Below, piece by piece: positions 1 through 7,956 of a stretch of 23,741 bases of DNA; position 1 is the stretch's first letter, and every line of letters begins with the position of its first letter. The notes beneath the pieces are model-generated. The model did not search any database and was not told the origin of the DNA. It saw nothing but the letters and a program-made list of their open reading frames with translations. The position numbers and the translations under genes were made by a program. This DNA comes from PXAP01 sp964520585. GTDB lineage: Bacteria; Bacteroidota; Bacteroidia; Bacteroidales; PUMT01. The DNA is taken from assembly GCA_964520585.1 (NCBI GenBank), contig CAZFOO010000055.1, positions 1-23,741 of the forward strand. Direction: 5' to 3'.

Positions 1-61
1 ACTTGAACCTAGGACCCCCTGATTAACAGTCAGGTGCTCTAACCAACTGAGCTAAGGAGGA
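1..61 (-). tRNA. tRNA-Asn (GTT anticodon), truncated at window edge
   Basis: Read on the minus strand, this is the 5' part of a tRNA: a 7-base acceptor strand (TCCTCCT), T8-A9, a D arm starting GCTC with the GGTTAGA loop, an anticodon stem CCTGA/TCAGG closing the loop CTGTTAA, and the start of the T arm ending GGTTCAAGT at base 1. The loop centre is GTT, which decodes asparagine codons. The 3' T stem, acceptor strand and discriminator base lie outside the window. Confidence 0.95.
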
Positions 62-406
62 ATAATTTAACCGGTATAAAGTATTCCGGTTTGCGATTGC
101 GAAAATAACAGCTTTTAATTAATTAAGCAATATATTTGTTAAAAATTTTTGGCATTCTGTAATACCAAGTTTCACCAATATGGATATATCGTAATACTGT
201 AGGGAAATATTGTTTGTTGCCGAAAACTTTTCAATCGATTTATTTCATTAATGTCCACTAAAAAGCAAGAATACGTTATAAATGTCTTTAAATAGAGTAA
301 TAGCAGAATATACCGACGGTATAAAACAGATTTAAGAGGATGCTATTGATTTTATTTAATAATTAACCGTGTCACCTAATAAAAACAGTTTAAAACAGAA
401 TTCATT
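62..406. other. AT-rich intergenic region, no gene seen
   Basis: This stretch separates the divergent tRNA-Asn and sugar kinase genes, so it should hold promoters for both. No exact TAnnTTTG box was found on either strand; the nearest candidate for the tRNA is TACTTTAT on the minus strand (83-76), which lacks the final G. No open frame with coding character and no strong hairpin was seen. Confidence 0.5.
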
Positions 407-1333
407 ATGAGTCTACTAATCGCAGGAACCGTCGCTTTTGATGCCATAGAAACACCATTTGGGAAAACAGACAAAATAATAGGAGGTGCAGCTTCATATA
501 TAAGTCTTGCAGCATCATATTTCGCAACACCTGTTAAAATAGTTTCGGCAGTAGGGGGTGACTTCCCTTCCGAATATATCCGCCTTTTAAATGATCATGG
601 TATCAATACCGAAGCACTTGAAGTAAGGTCTGATGAAAAGTCTTTTTTCTGGTCGGGGAAATACAATGAAGATCTGAATTTCAGGGAAACTCTTGTTACG
701 GAATTGAATGTGATTGAAAATTATAAGCCGGTAATTCCCGCTATGCACCAGGATAACAGATATCTGATGCTGGGAAACCTTGCTCCCGATATCCAGTTAT
801 CTGTTATTGAACAGCTTCATGCCCGGCCTGACCTTATAGTTCTGGATACCATGAACTTCTGGATAGAAAATGCTCCGGTAAGCCTGAAAAAAGTAATTAA
901 GATGGTGGATGTTCTTACCATAAATGATGCTGAAGCCAGGCAACTTTCCGGCGAATATTCTCTTCCGCGCGCAGCAAGAAAAATATTGTCGATGGGTCCT
1001 GAATTCCTGATTATTAAAAAAGGTGAAAACGGCGCACTTCTTTTTTCGGGAGAAAAAATGTTTTTTGCTCCCGCCCTCCCTATTGAAGATGTTTTTGATC
1101 CTACCGGTGCAGGAGATTCTTTTGCCGGTGGATTTACCGGTTACCTTGCCAAAACCAATGACCTTAGTTTTGAAAACATGAAAAATGCAATAATTACCGG
1201 TTCGGCAATGGCTTCATTCTGCGTGGAAAAATTTGGTACCGAAAACCTTGTCAAACTGGAAAAATCAACAATCTTCGACAGGATAAGACAATTTGGCGAA
1301 CTGGTAAGATTCAGTGACATGGATTATACTTGA
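407..1333 (+). CDS. PfkB-family carbohydrate kinase
   Basis: A 308-residue sugar or nucleoside kinase of the ribokinase/PfkB fold, expected to transfer the ATP gamma-phosphate to a hydroxyl of a small sugar-like substrate in the cytoplasm. The N-terminal GGAASY segment (about residues 26-31) corresponds to the substrate-binding glycine motif. The C-terminal signature DPTGAGDSFAGG starts at residue 231, and Asp237 is the catalytic base and part of the anion hole. The length is normal for the family. The ATG at 407 follows an A-rich leader without a Shine-Dalgarno site, usual for Bacteroidota. It stands alone, convergent with the deoxynucleoside kinase downstream. The substrate cannot be assigned from sequence; adenosine, ribose and fructose-type sugars are all possible. 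Confidence 0.9.
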   Translation: MSLLIAGTVAFDAIETPFGKTDKIIGGAASYISLAASYFATPVKIVSAVGGDFPSEYIRLLNDHGINTEALEVRSDEKSFFWSGKYNEDLNFRETLVTELNVIENYKPVIPAMHQDNRYLMLGNLAPDIQLSVIEQLHARPDLIVLDTMNFWIENAPVSLKKVIKMVDVLTINDAEARQLSGEYSLPRAARKILSMGPEFLIIKKGENGALLFSGEKMFFAPALPIEDVFDPTGAGDSFAGGFTGYLAKTNDLSFENMKNAIITGSAMASFCVEKFGTENLVKLEKSTIFDRIRQFGELVRFSDMDYT

Positions 1334-1452
1334 ATATAGGCCGGAAGGCAGCAAATTAAAGTATGCCTAACAGCTGGAAGTTATAATGGACATGTTAATG
1401 AAGGCCTTCGAGATAAACGGTTGAAGTTAAAGGACCTGTTAATAAAACCTTG

Positions 1453-2067
1453 TTAAAAAAGTCCGAATAGTTCGGCATCGACCCTGTCAATTACCTTGCT
1501 CAACTCTTCGGTACTTTCAGTGAACTGGATATTATCGACATCTATTATTAATATCTTGCCAAGGTTATAGGAAGCGATCCAGGCTTCGTAACGCTCATTA
1601 AGCCGTTTGAGGTAATCCAGTCTTATGCTGTTTTCATATTTTCTTCCCCGCTTCTGTATCTGATGCACCAGTGTAGGAACGGAAGCCCTTATATATATAA
1701 GAAGGTCCGGGGGTTGCACAAGTGAGCTCATAAGATTGAACAGGGTAAAATAGTTTTCAAAATCCCTTGTGGTCATAAGACCCATTGAATGGAGGTTAGG
1801 AGCAAAAATAAATGCATCCTCATAGATAGTACGGTCCTGGATAACAGTAGTTCCCTTTTTTCTGATATCAAGTATCTGGCTAAACCTGCTGTTAAGGAAA
1901 TATATTTGCAGATTAAAAGACCAGCGCTGCATATCCTCATAGAAATCATTCAGGTATGGATTATCATCAACGTATTCAAAATTAGGTTCCCATCTAAAAT
2001 GTTTGGCAAGCAATTCCGTCAGGGTTGTTTTCCCCGAACCTATATTCCCGGCTACAGCAATATGCAT
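1453..2067 (-). CDS. deoxynucleoside kinase (dNK family)
   Basis: A 204-residue cytoplasmic kinase that phosphorylates deoxynucleosides to their monophosphates in the salvage pathway. The P-loop GNIGSGKTT is at residues 7-15. The DRTIYED motif (78-84) is the DRS-like catalytic and substrate-binding element of the dCK/dGK family, and the Arg-rich LID KRGRKYE (139-145) contacts the ATP phosphates. An EYVDDNPYLNDFY segment (31-43) matches the substrate-pocket region after strand 2. Length is typical of bacterial dAK/dGK enzymes. The gene is monocistronic, convergent with the sugar kinase, and has a roughly 510-base structured intergenic region upstream. Preference for deoxyadenosine or deoxyguanosine cannot be decided here. 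Confidence 0.9.
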   Translation of the reverse strand: MHIAVAGNIGSGKTTLTELLAKHFRWEPNFEYVDDNPYLNDFYEDMQRWSFNLQIYFLNSRFSQILDIRKKGTTVIQDRTIYEDAFIFAPNLHSMGLMTTRDFENYFTLFNLMSSLVQPPDLLIYIRASVPTLVHQIQKRGRKYENSIRLDYLKRLNERYEAWIASYNLGKILIIDVDNIQFTESTEELSKVIDRVDAELFGLF

Positions 2068-2143
2068 AGAAAGTAATTTATTATAAGGTAGCTAAAAAAG
2101 AGTCTGGCTACTTAATTCATCTATATTAAACAGGTTAATCAAA

Positions 2144-2201
2144 TTAATAATCAGCTATTTACATTATGAAGGTAAAGAATCTTCAGTCTTTCAAACCCGA
2201 T
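2144..2201 (+). repeat. dispersed intergenic repeat, copy 1
   Basis: The first 18 bases, TTAATAATCAGCTATTTA, are identical to 17939-17956. By hand alignment with one gap, similarity continues to about 2201, with roughly 46 of 58 positions matching. It lies upstream of the deoxynucleoside kinase, in the opposite orientation to that gene. Confidence 0.55.
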
Positions 2202-2227
2202 AGAACCCTAATGTTTATTGACCTTTC

Positions 2228-2351
2228 GTCGATTCTACACGCAATAAAATAGTTCATTTTGCAATACTGGTCAGATGTAGAATTGACTTTTTGTCGATTT
2301 CACATGCTTAATTAAGCTCTTTCAAAAGTATTTATCAGATGTGAAATTCAT
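2228..2351 (+). repeat. two tandem hairpin units with compensating arm changes
   Basis: Unit A pairs GTCGATTCTACA (2228-2239) with TGTAGAATTGAC (2276-2287), 12 pairs including one G:U. Unit B pairs ATTTCACAT (2297-2305) with ATGTGAAAT (2339-2347). The units are about 65 bases apart, are separated by TTTTT, and both begin GTCGATT. The arms differ at two adjacent bases (TTCTACA versus TTTCACA) and the partner arms carry the matching changes (TGTAGAA versus TGTGAAA). Loops are long, 36 and 33 bases. The function is not known. Confidence 0.55.
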
Positions 2352-2579
2352 TGTATTTTGTGAAATGAGCAAGTCGATAACTTGCGAATTCGATCAGACA
2401 AAAATAAAAAATATTATCTGGTCAAAATATTGAAAATATTATTCCGGACGATTCATAAAATATTTGCCACCTAAATTAATACTTTTTGCCAGAATTACCC
2501 GGAAGAAAAAAAAATTTGAGCTACTCGTTAATAGGATGCTTCTTCAAGCAGATAAAGCAATGTATTGTAAATCATGTAA

Positions 2580-3389
2580 TCAAAGAAGATTATCTTTCTG
2601 TTTTATTCTGTAAGAATAAATATTTTTCCCCGACAAAATATAAACATAATCAGACTTATAATCGGCAAAGTCCGGTTCCAGTTCCCCCGGTAATATTATT
2701 ATTTCAGTACTTCCATCTTCCACATCCAGACTCATGAGCCGTTCATCATGAAAATAAATTATTTTCCCTCCAGTAACACTAAATCTGTCCGGTCCTGAAT
2801 ATGCTATGGTTTTAAGGTAAGATGCAAATCGATCAAACACCAATATGCCTTCTCCTTGAACATGTAGATATAATCTGCTATCCGCCTCAATCATATAAGC
2901 CGGCTTATCCCCTTTGGCTGTAATTGAACTAAGCGACCGGCTATATTGCGATCTTTGTAGAAACTGATCAAAATATATGAGTCTGTTTTCACGGTCACTG
3001 AAAACCCATATTCCGCCTTTACCCGAAGAGCAGACAAGAACAGCCTGTTCAATACCCATGCCGGAAAGATCGACCTCGGTATTTATAGGAGAAAGGTCAT
3101 TATTAAGAAACAATACCCGGTTAAAGTCCCTGTAAAAAAGCATTATTTGAAACGGATCAGAAAAATCTGCAGAGGTAATTGTTCCGGAAGAGACAGTCCC
3201 GTATTCAAGCGAAATTTCTGAATGAGGTTGAATCTTTATCAGCTTATGATCATCTACAAAATAGATATTCCCAATATGATCCGGATAAAACTCATCAGAG
3301 TATGCACTTCCGGAATAGACCAGCTCAAACCTGTCATGCACTCCGGACAGACCAAGAAGGATCATAATAAAAATATTCACATACAGCAT
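2580..3389 (-). CDS. exported propeller-like protein of unknown function
   Basis: A 269-residue protein that I do not recognise as a named family. It starts with a hydrophobic segment (about residues 4-16) that looks like a signal peptide, so it is probably exported. The rest is rich in short beta-strand-like repeats with aromatic and Asp/Gly turns, such as NIYFVDDHKLIKI and RLIYFDQFLQ, spaced 40-45 residues apart, which suggests a six-bladed beta-propeller. No catalytic motif is visible. It starts 6 bases after the GH3-family gene stops and must be co-transcribed with it, so the two products may act in one process. Function is unknown. Confidence 0.75.
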   Translation of the reverse strand: MLYVNIFIMILLGLSGVHDRFELVYSGSAYSDEFYPDHIGNIYFVDDHKLIKIQPHSEISLEYGTVSSGTITSADFSDPFQIMLFYRDFNRVLFLNNDLSPINTEVDLSGMGIEQAVLVCSSGKGGIWVFSDRENRLIYFDQFLQRSQYSRSLSSITAKGDKPAYMIEADSRLYLHVQGEGILVFDRFASYLKTIAYSGPDRFSVTGGKIIYFHDERLMSLDVEDGSTEIIILPGELEPDFADYKSDYVYILSGKNIYSYRIKQKDNLL

Positions 3390-3395
3390 TATTAA

Positions 3396-4913
3396 TTACG
3401 CTCGTTTGCTGATCTCAAGAAGTTCATCAAGATACTTACGGTCATTGGCAAGTCTGGGTACCTTGTTTTGGCCTCCGAGTTTGCCTTTTTCTTTGAGCCA
3501 CCGGTAAAATGTTCCTTTTTTAACGTTATGAACAACCGGAATATCAAGTGTAATATTTTTATACCTTTTGGCTTCATAGTCAGCGTTTAGAGACTGAAGG
3601 GCATTGTCAAGCATCGTGATAAAATACTCCATATTCCCAGGCTCTTTTTCGAACTCGATAAGCCATTCATGCTTACCTTTTGAAGTGTCACTCATAAATA
3701 CGGGACCGGCAGTATATTCACTAATTATTGCACCAGCTTTATTGCAGGCTGCTTTGAGTGCATTTTCAGCGTTATCTATTATCAGTTCCTCTCCAAATGC
3801 ATTGATAAAATGTTTGGTCCTTCCTGATATTTTTAGTTTATGGGGATAAAGGGAAGTAAACATTACGGTATCCCCGATAATATATCTCCACAGCCCTCCA
3901 TTGGTACTGATAACCATTGCATAATTCCGGCCTGTTTCAACACCCCCGATAGAAACAGTTTCAGGTTTCTCCTCGTTGATCTGATCCATTGGAATAAACT
4001 CATAATATATCCCATAGTCAAGCATTAAAAGCATATCATCACGCCAGGGTTCATCCTGAATTGCAAAAAACCCTTCAGATGCATTATATGTTTCTAAATA
4101 GTTCATTGATGATGAAGGAATGAGCTTTTCAAACTGTTCACGGTAAGGAAGAAAGCTTATTCCTCCATGAATAAAGAGCTCCAGATTTGGCCAGATCTCA
4201 AGAAGATTGGATTTCCCCGTTTTTTCCAGAACATATTTTATGAAAACCAGATTCCATGATGGAACCCCTGATATGCTGGTAACATTTTCATACAAAGTTG
4301 CCTCATAAGCCATCTCCAGCTTTTCCTCCCACTTATCCATAAGTGCGATTTTAGTATTGGGTGTTCGGATAAAACTAACGCAGAACGGAGTATTTTCGAG
4401 CAGAATAGCGGAGAGATCACCGTAAAATGACTGATTATTAAAATTGTTAACCTGATGACTTCCTCCGATAGTGAGGCCCTTGCCTGAAAAAATTCGGGAC
4501 TCAGGATTATTCCCTGTATAAATGGCAAGTATATCTTTGGCTCCCCGAAAATGACAATCCTCAAGGGCGTCAGAACTTACTGGTATATATTTACTTTTAT
4601 CACTGGTTGTACCCGATGATTTGGCGAACCACTTTGTTTCTCCTGGCCATAAAATATCCTTCTTGCCATCTCTCAACTTATCGACATAAGGTTTTATATC
4701 TTCATAATGCTGAAAAGGGAGGCGCTTTTTAAATTCAGCTTCTGAATCGATGGACCTAAAATCATATTTATTTCCGTATTCGGTATTTTTAGCGGAGTTA
4801 AGCAGTTTTAAAAAAGTTTCCAGTTGCACTTCCTCCGGATGCTTTTTCAAGAAATCTATCTCATGCATACGGCTGGTATTGAACCAGGAAACAAGTGAAT
4901 TTATAAGCGGCAT
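3396..4913 (-). CDS. GH3-family acyl-adenylate-forming enzyme
   Basis: A 505-residue member of the GH3 family, within the ANL-like adenylate-forming enzymes. Plant members activate a carboxylic acid with ATP and conjugate it to an amino acid; substrates of bacterial members are mostly unknown. The phosphate-binding loop SSGTTSDKSKYIPVS is at residues 99-113. YNASEG (276-281) is the adenylate-binding motif, followed by YIIGDTVMF (about 345-353) and ISGRTKHFINAFGEEL (362-377) at the hinge to the small C-terminal domain. Length and motif order are complete. It is first in a two-gene unit with the propeller-like gene. A 15-bp inverted repeat ends 5 bases before its ATG and may control or insulate its expression. 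Confidence 0.9.
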   Translation of the reverse strand: MPLINSLVSWFNTSRMHEIDFLKKHPEEVQLETFLKLLNSAKNTEYGNKYDFRSIDSEAEFKKRLPFQHYEDIKPYVDKLRDGKKDILWPGETKWFAKSSGTTSDKSKYIPVSSDALEDCHFRGAKDILAIYTGNNPESRIFSGKGLTIGGSHQVNNFNNQSFYGDLSAILLENTPFCVSFIRTPNTKIALMDKWEEKLEMAYEATLYENVTSISGVPSWNLVFIKYVLEKTGKSNLLEIWPNLELFIHGGISFLPYREQFEKLIPSSSMNYLETYNASEGFFAIQDEPWRDDMLLMLDYGIYYEFIPMDQINEEKPETVSIGGVETGRNYAMVISTNGGLWRYIIGDTVMFTSLYPHKLKISGRTKHFINAFGEELIIDNAENALKAACNKAGAIISEYTAGPVFMSDTSKGKHEWLIEFEKEPGNMEYFITMLDNALQSLNADYEAKRYKNITLDIPVVHNVKKGTFYRWLKEKGKLGGQNKVPRLANDRKYLDELLEISKRA

Positions 4914-4918
4914 AGTTT

Positions 4919-4984
4919 AAAAAACAATATTATTATAGTTATCAACACTACATAAACAAGCATATAAAGATAATATTGTTTTTT
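4919..4984 (-). terminator. 15-bp inverted repeat with T-run just before the GH3 start
   Basis: AAAAAACAATATTAT (4919-4933) is perfectly complementary to ATAATATTGTTTTTT (4970-4984), with a 36-base loop. Read on the minus strand, the stem ends in TTTTTT and follows the permease stop codon by about 45 bases, so it could end arsenic-cluster transcription. It is nearly all A:T, the loop is long, and it lies only 5 bases before the GH3 ATG, so a leader role for GH3 is equally possible. Confidence 0.5.
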
Positions 4985-5029
4985 CAAATCATGATCACAG
5001 GACTTGAAATTCTATGTATCTTCCCAAAA

Positions 5030-6346
5030 CTATATTATGGAACCATAAATCATTCCGCTTACAGTAGCCATAATAACAACCAGTCCGACAAATACCACTG
5101 TTTTTTTGGTTCCTATTACGCTGTGAATTACCAGCATATTTGGCAAAGAAAGGGAAGGCCCGGCCAGCAAAAGAGCCAGTGCAGGACCCTGTCCCATTCC
5201 TGATCCAATCAGCCCCTGTAATATAGGTACTTCAGTTAGAGTCGCAAAATACATAAAAGCCCCGACCAGCGAAGCAAAGAAATTACTCCACAGGGAATTA
5301 CCCCCAACAAGTGAACTGATCCAATGATCGGGGATAATCCCTGCAAGTTCAGTATCTCCATGGGTAGAGCCCAGCAAGAAGCCCGCTACAACAACTCCAA
5401 GTGCAAGAAGGGGCATAATTTGTTTGGTAAACTCCCAGGTAGATATTGTCCATTCACGGTTTTCGGGATCACTGCTTGATAAGGTAATAACAGCCAGTGC
5501 AGCAATGGCGACAACAAAGGGAATCATGGCACCGGGAAAAACCATTGCAGATACCACAACTGCAATTACTGATGCAGCAACTTTCCACCATGATATTTTA
5601 AGAATTCTAACAAGTGAATAAGCAAGTACCAATCCTAGAAATCCAGTAATATACCACTTATTTGACCAGATAAAATACCAGGCACCACTGTCCACACCTT
5701 CATCAGGTCTGCCCCAGTTGGCAAATACCAGGATCAGAACAAGGGTGAAAAAATGAAGAGATGTTTGCCAGAGAGGACGTTTTTCGGGTGGAACAACAAT
5801 TTTCATCTGCTGTTCTTCTTTTTCTTTTTCCTCTTTCCTGAAAATAAACGCCATTAATAAGCCGATAACAACAGCAAAAACAACTGCCCCAACTACCCGT
5901 GCCAGTCCAAGTTCCCACCCGAGAATGCGGGCCGTCAGAATAATTGCAAGAATATTTATAGCGGGACCTGAATAAAGAAATGCCATTGCCGGTCCCAGTC
6001 CGGCACCCCTTTTATGGATACTTGAAAAAAGCGGCAGGATAGTGCAGGAACAAACAGCAAGGATGGTTCCTGAAACAGAAGCTACTGAATAAGCAACCCA
6101 CTTTTTGGCCTGAGCACCAAAATATTTAAGTACCGACCCCTGGCTTACAAAAACGGCAATTACCCCGGCAATAAAAAATGCAGGTATAAGGCATAATATA
6201 ACATGTTCCTGTGCATACCAGCGTACCAGGTCAAGAGTGGCAGCAATCGCCTCCTGAAAACGTGCACTTTCCAGAGGCATGAAGTACGCTAAGAGAAAGA
6301 AAACTATTATCCAGAATAATATTTTAAGTTCAGATCTCCATTCCAT
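5030..6346 (-). CDS. ArsP/DUF318-type permease
   Basis: A 438-residue inner-membrane permease of the ArsP/YraQ (DUF318, PF03773) family. Characterised ArsP members export trivalent organoarsenicals. It has an N-terminal half with CSCTILPLF (99-107) and SGPAINI (126-132), a charged cytoplasmic loop rich in Lys/Glu (about 171-182), and a C-terminal half with the matching GPSLSLPN motif, giving the internal duplication usual for the family. Cys99 and Cys101 in the CSC motif are candidate metalloid ligands. It is last in a minus-strand arsenic-type cluster, separated from arsG by 267 bases, and has its own promoter with an ArsR-type operator. The real substrate could be another soft metalloid or thiol compound. 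Confidence 0.88.
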   Translation of the reverse strand: MEWRSELKILFWIIVFFLLAYFMPLESARFQEAIAATLDLVRWYAQEHVILCLIPAFFIAGVIAVFVSQGSVLKYFGAQAKKWVAYSVASVSGTILAVCSCTILPLFSSIHKRGAGLGPAMAFLYSGPAINILAIILTARILGWELGLARVVGAVVFAVVIGLLMAFIFRKEEKEKEEQQMKIVVPPEKRPLWQTSLHFFTLVLILVFANWGRPDEGVDSGAWYFIWSNKWYITGFLGLVLAYSLVRILKISWWKVAASVIAVVVSAMVFPGAMIPFVVAIAALAVITLSSSDPENREWTISTWEFTKQIMPLLALGVVVAGFLLGSTHGDTELAGIIPDHWISSLVGGNSLWSNFFASLVGAFMYFATLTEVPILQGLIGSGMGQGPALALLLAGPSLSLPNMLVIHSVIGTKKTVVFVGLVVIMATVSGMIYGSII

Positions 6347-6362
6347 TATGTTAAATTTTAAG

Positions 6363-6378
6363 TTCGCAAACTTACGAA
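6363..6378 (-). promoter_or_regulatory. ArsR-type operator over the permease promoter
   Basis: TTCGCAAACTTACGAA is a palindrome with TTCG/CGAA arms and an 8-base spacer; one further flanking G:C pair makes GTTCG/CGAAC. Inside it, read on the minus strand, is TAAGTTTG (6374-6367), an exact Bacteroidota TAnnTTTG -7 box, so bound repressor would cover the promoter. It lies 17-32 bases upstream of the permease ATG and matches the palindrome at 8250-8265 at 13 of 16 bases. Confidence 0.65.
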
Positions 6379-6561
6379 CATTAATTAGAAAATTTTATTA
6401 AGAAAGTATAAATCACAATAATTTAATTTTCGTGAAAGCTTGATTAATTTATACCGGCTAGCTTGTTACAGACAAAAGTTTTTTTGTATAAATACTTTCC
6501 GGCAAATTCATTCCGGATTTTAGCGTTTTGAGACATTACTGGCAGTCATGCAAACTGTTTT

Positions 6562-6594
6562 TCAGCTATTTCATATTGGATGCAGCTAATCTTC
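6562..6594 (+). repeat. possible dispersed intergenic repeat, copy 4 (weak)
   Basis: TCAGCTATTT (6562-6571) and AATCTTC (6588-6594) match copy 1 at 2151-2160 and 2178-2184 with nearly the same spacing; the interior matches at about half its positions. It sits in the gap between arsG and the permease. This is the least certain copy. Confidence 0.3.
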
Positions 6595-6613
6595 CGGGTT
6601 TATTTATAGTATG

Positions 6614-7312
6614 CTAAAAATATATCATTGCAATATAATAGCCTCCTGTTAAAATAAACAGTACCGCTATAACCCTTCTGAACCATTTCTCGAAGGTCCT
6701 GACTCTGTCGTAAAAACTCCCCACCTTATTAATTGCAAATGCCAGCATCCAGGAGAGAATAATTACCGGCAGACCGGTTGCCAGAGCAAAAAGGAACAGC
6801 ATAAGGATTCCTTGTGTGCTGCTTAATGTCAATGGAATAAGTGCTCCAAAATACAATACCCCGCTGTAAGGGCAAAAAGCAAGTGCAAATACAATACCCA
6901 GTAATAAAACCCCGAAAAAAGAGTCCTTATGATTGCTCCCCACTCTTTCAGATAATGACCAGGAGCCCGGAAGAGAAATTTTTATTCCCGTAAGCATCAA
7001 AATTCCGATTAACAGTAATAACGGACCAATAAGTTTTTCACCATATACCGACAAGGTAAGAGAAAGCTTCATCTGATCAGCACCAAGTAAAAGAATAAGT
7101 CCAAGTCCAACATAAGTAATCGAGCGGCCTAAAGTGTATACAAGTCCCTTATAAAAGACCCTCCGTTTACTTTTTATGTCTTTGCTGATAAAGCCAACTG
7201 CTGTAATATTTGTAGCCAGTGGGCATGGACTAATGGCGGTCATCAGTCCCAGTAATAATGCGGATAATAATGGTAACTGGGTATTATCAAGCCATTGGGT
7301 AAGGAAATCCAT
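6614..7312 (-). CDS. ArsG-like (CcdA/DsbD-type) membrane transporter
   Basis: A 232-residue polytopic membrane protein of the family annotated as ArsG aromatic arsenical efflux permease, related to CcdA and the membrane domain of DsbD. Six hydrophobic segments are visible. It has two cysteines in paired Pro contexts, SPCPLATN (Cys30) and FCPYSG (Cys147), one in each internal half, which is the layout of the CcdA redox pair. The start lies 7 bases after the stop of the ArsF-like gene, so the two are translationally close and likely form a complex. Known ArsG exports trivalent aromatic arsenicals; the CcdA-like cysteines also allow electron transfer across the membrane. Which of these holds here is inference. 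Confidence 0.85.
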   Translation of the reverse strand: MDFLTQWLDNTQLPLLSALLLGLMTAISPCPLATNITAVGFISKDIKSKRRVFYKGLVYTLGRSITYVGLGLILLLGADQMKLSLTLSVYGEKLIGPLLLLIGILMLTGIKISLPGSWSLSERVGSNHKDSFFGVLLLGIVFALAFCPYSGVLYFGALIPLTLSSTQGILMLFLFALATGLPVIILSWMLAFAINKVGSFYDRVRTFEKWFRRVIAVLFILTGGYYIAMIYF

Positions 7313-7319
7313 TCACATA

Positions 7320-7766
7320 TTAGCTTTTGATCTGAGAAATTGCTTCAGCCATAATTTCAGTAAACCGGTCATAATCCCGCATTGCATACATAAATCCCTG
7401 CATGGTGAGATCATGCTTTTCATCCCCGGATACAACCAGCAAAGCCTGGCCGTCCACATCAAGCTTTTGTGCAATCACTCTTGACTCAGGTTCGGAGAGG
7501 TTTACTTCATGATAAACAAGGTTCCCATTTCCCATATCATCCGGATAATTTTCTTTCAGAAATTGCTCCGTAGCTTCCTGCACGGCGACACATGTTGCAC
7601 AGCGACGGGTAAAATGAAAATAATAAACTTCTATCTTACTTTCAGAATTTACAACAGCAGATTTTTCATCAGTTTGCTGCTTCTGTTCTCCTGCAGTACC
7701 CTGATTACAACTAATATTGCCCAGTGCAAAGGATAAGGAAATACTCAGAACTAATAAGACTTTCAT
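7320..7766 (-). CDS. ArsF-like exported thioredoxin-fold protein
   Basis: A 148-residue protein resembling the family annotated as nitrophenyl compound nitroreductase subunit ArsF. Residues 1-19 form a signal sequence and Cys20 may be a lipid-attached cysteine, although NIS-C is a poor lipobox. A Gln/Glu/Lys-rich linker (about 24-44) leads to a thioredoxin-like domain with KIEVYYFHFTRRCATC, where Cys56-Ala-Thr-Cys59 is a CxxC redox or metalloid-binding pair. It is directly followed by arsG (7-base gap) and preceded by the small CxxC thioredoxin-like gene. Its likely place is the envelope, facing ArsG. Whether it reduces nitroaromatic arsenicals or passes electrons is not shown by sequence. 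Confidence 0.8.
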   Translation of the reverse strand: MKVLLVLSISLSFALGNISCNQGTAGEQKQQTDEKSAVVNSESKIEVYYFHFTRRCATCVAVQEATEQFLKENYPDDMGNGNLVYHEVNLSEPESRVIAQKLDVDGQALLVVSGDEKHDLTMQGFMYAMRDYDRFTEIMAEAISQIKS

Positions 7767-7956
7767 AATTAAAATTTTAATTTTTTATTCACTAAAATTG
7801 ACTACTAATCTTTCCTGTTGAAGTCACCATTTATTCAGAAAAGAAATAGACCCCTAATAAATTCCTGCATATTCAACTAACTTTCTAATTTAACAATGCC
7901 AGGTGTAAAAGTTTAAAATCACAGACGGGGACTCATAATTTTAAAAATTGCTGATT

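Larger units (their letters stand above)
2068..2579. other. structured intergenic region
   Basis: There is no convincing gene between the deoxynucleoside kinase start and the end of the propeller-like gene. The region holds one copy of a dispersed repeat (2144-2201), two tandem hairpin units (2228-2351), a short perfect stem GCAAGT-CGATA-ACTTGC (2369-2385), the palindrome CGAATTCG (2385-2392), and a further imperfect stem (gatcaga near 2391 with tctggtc near 2417). The many inverted repeats in so short a stretch are unusual for this window. Confidence 0.6.
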
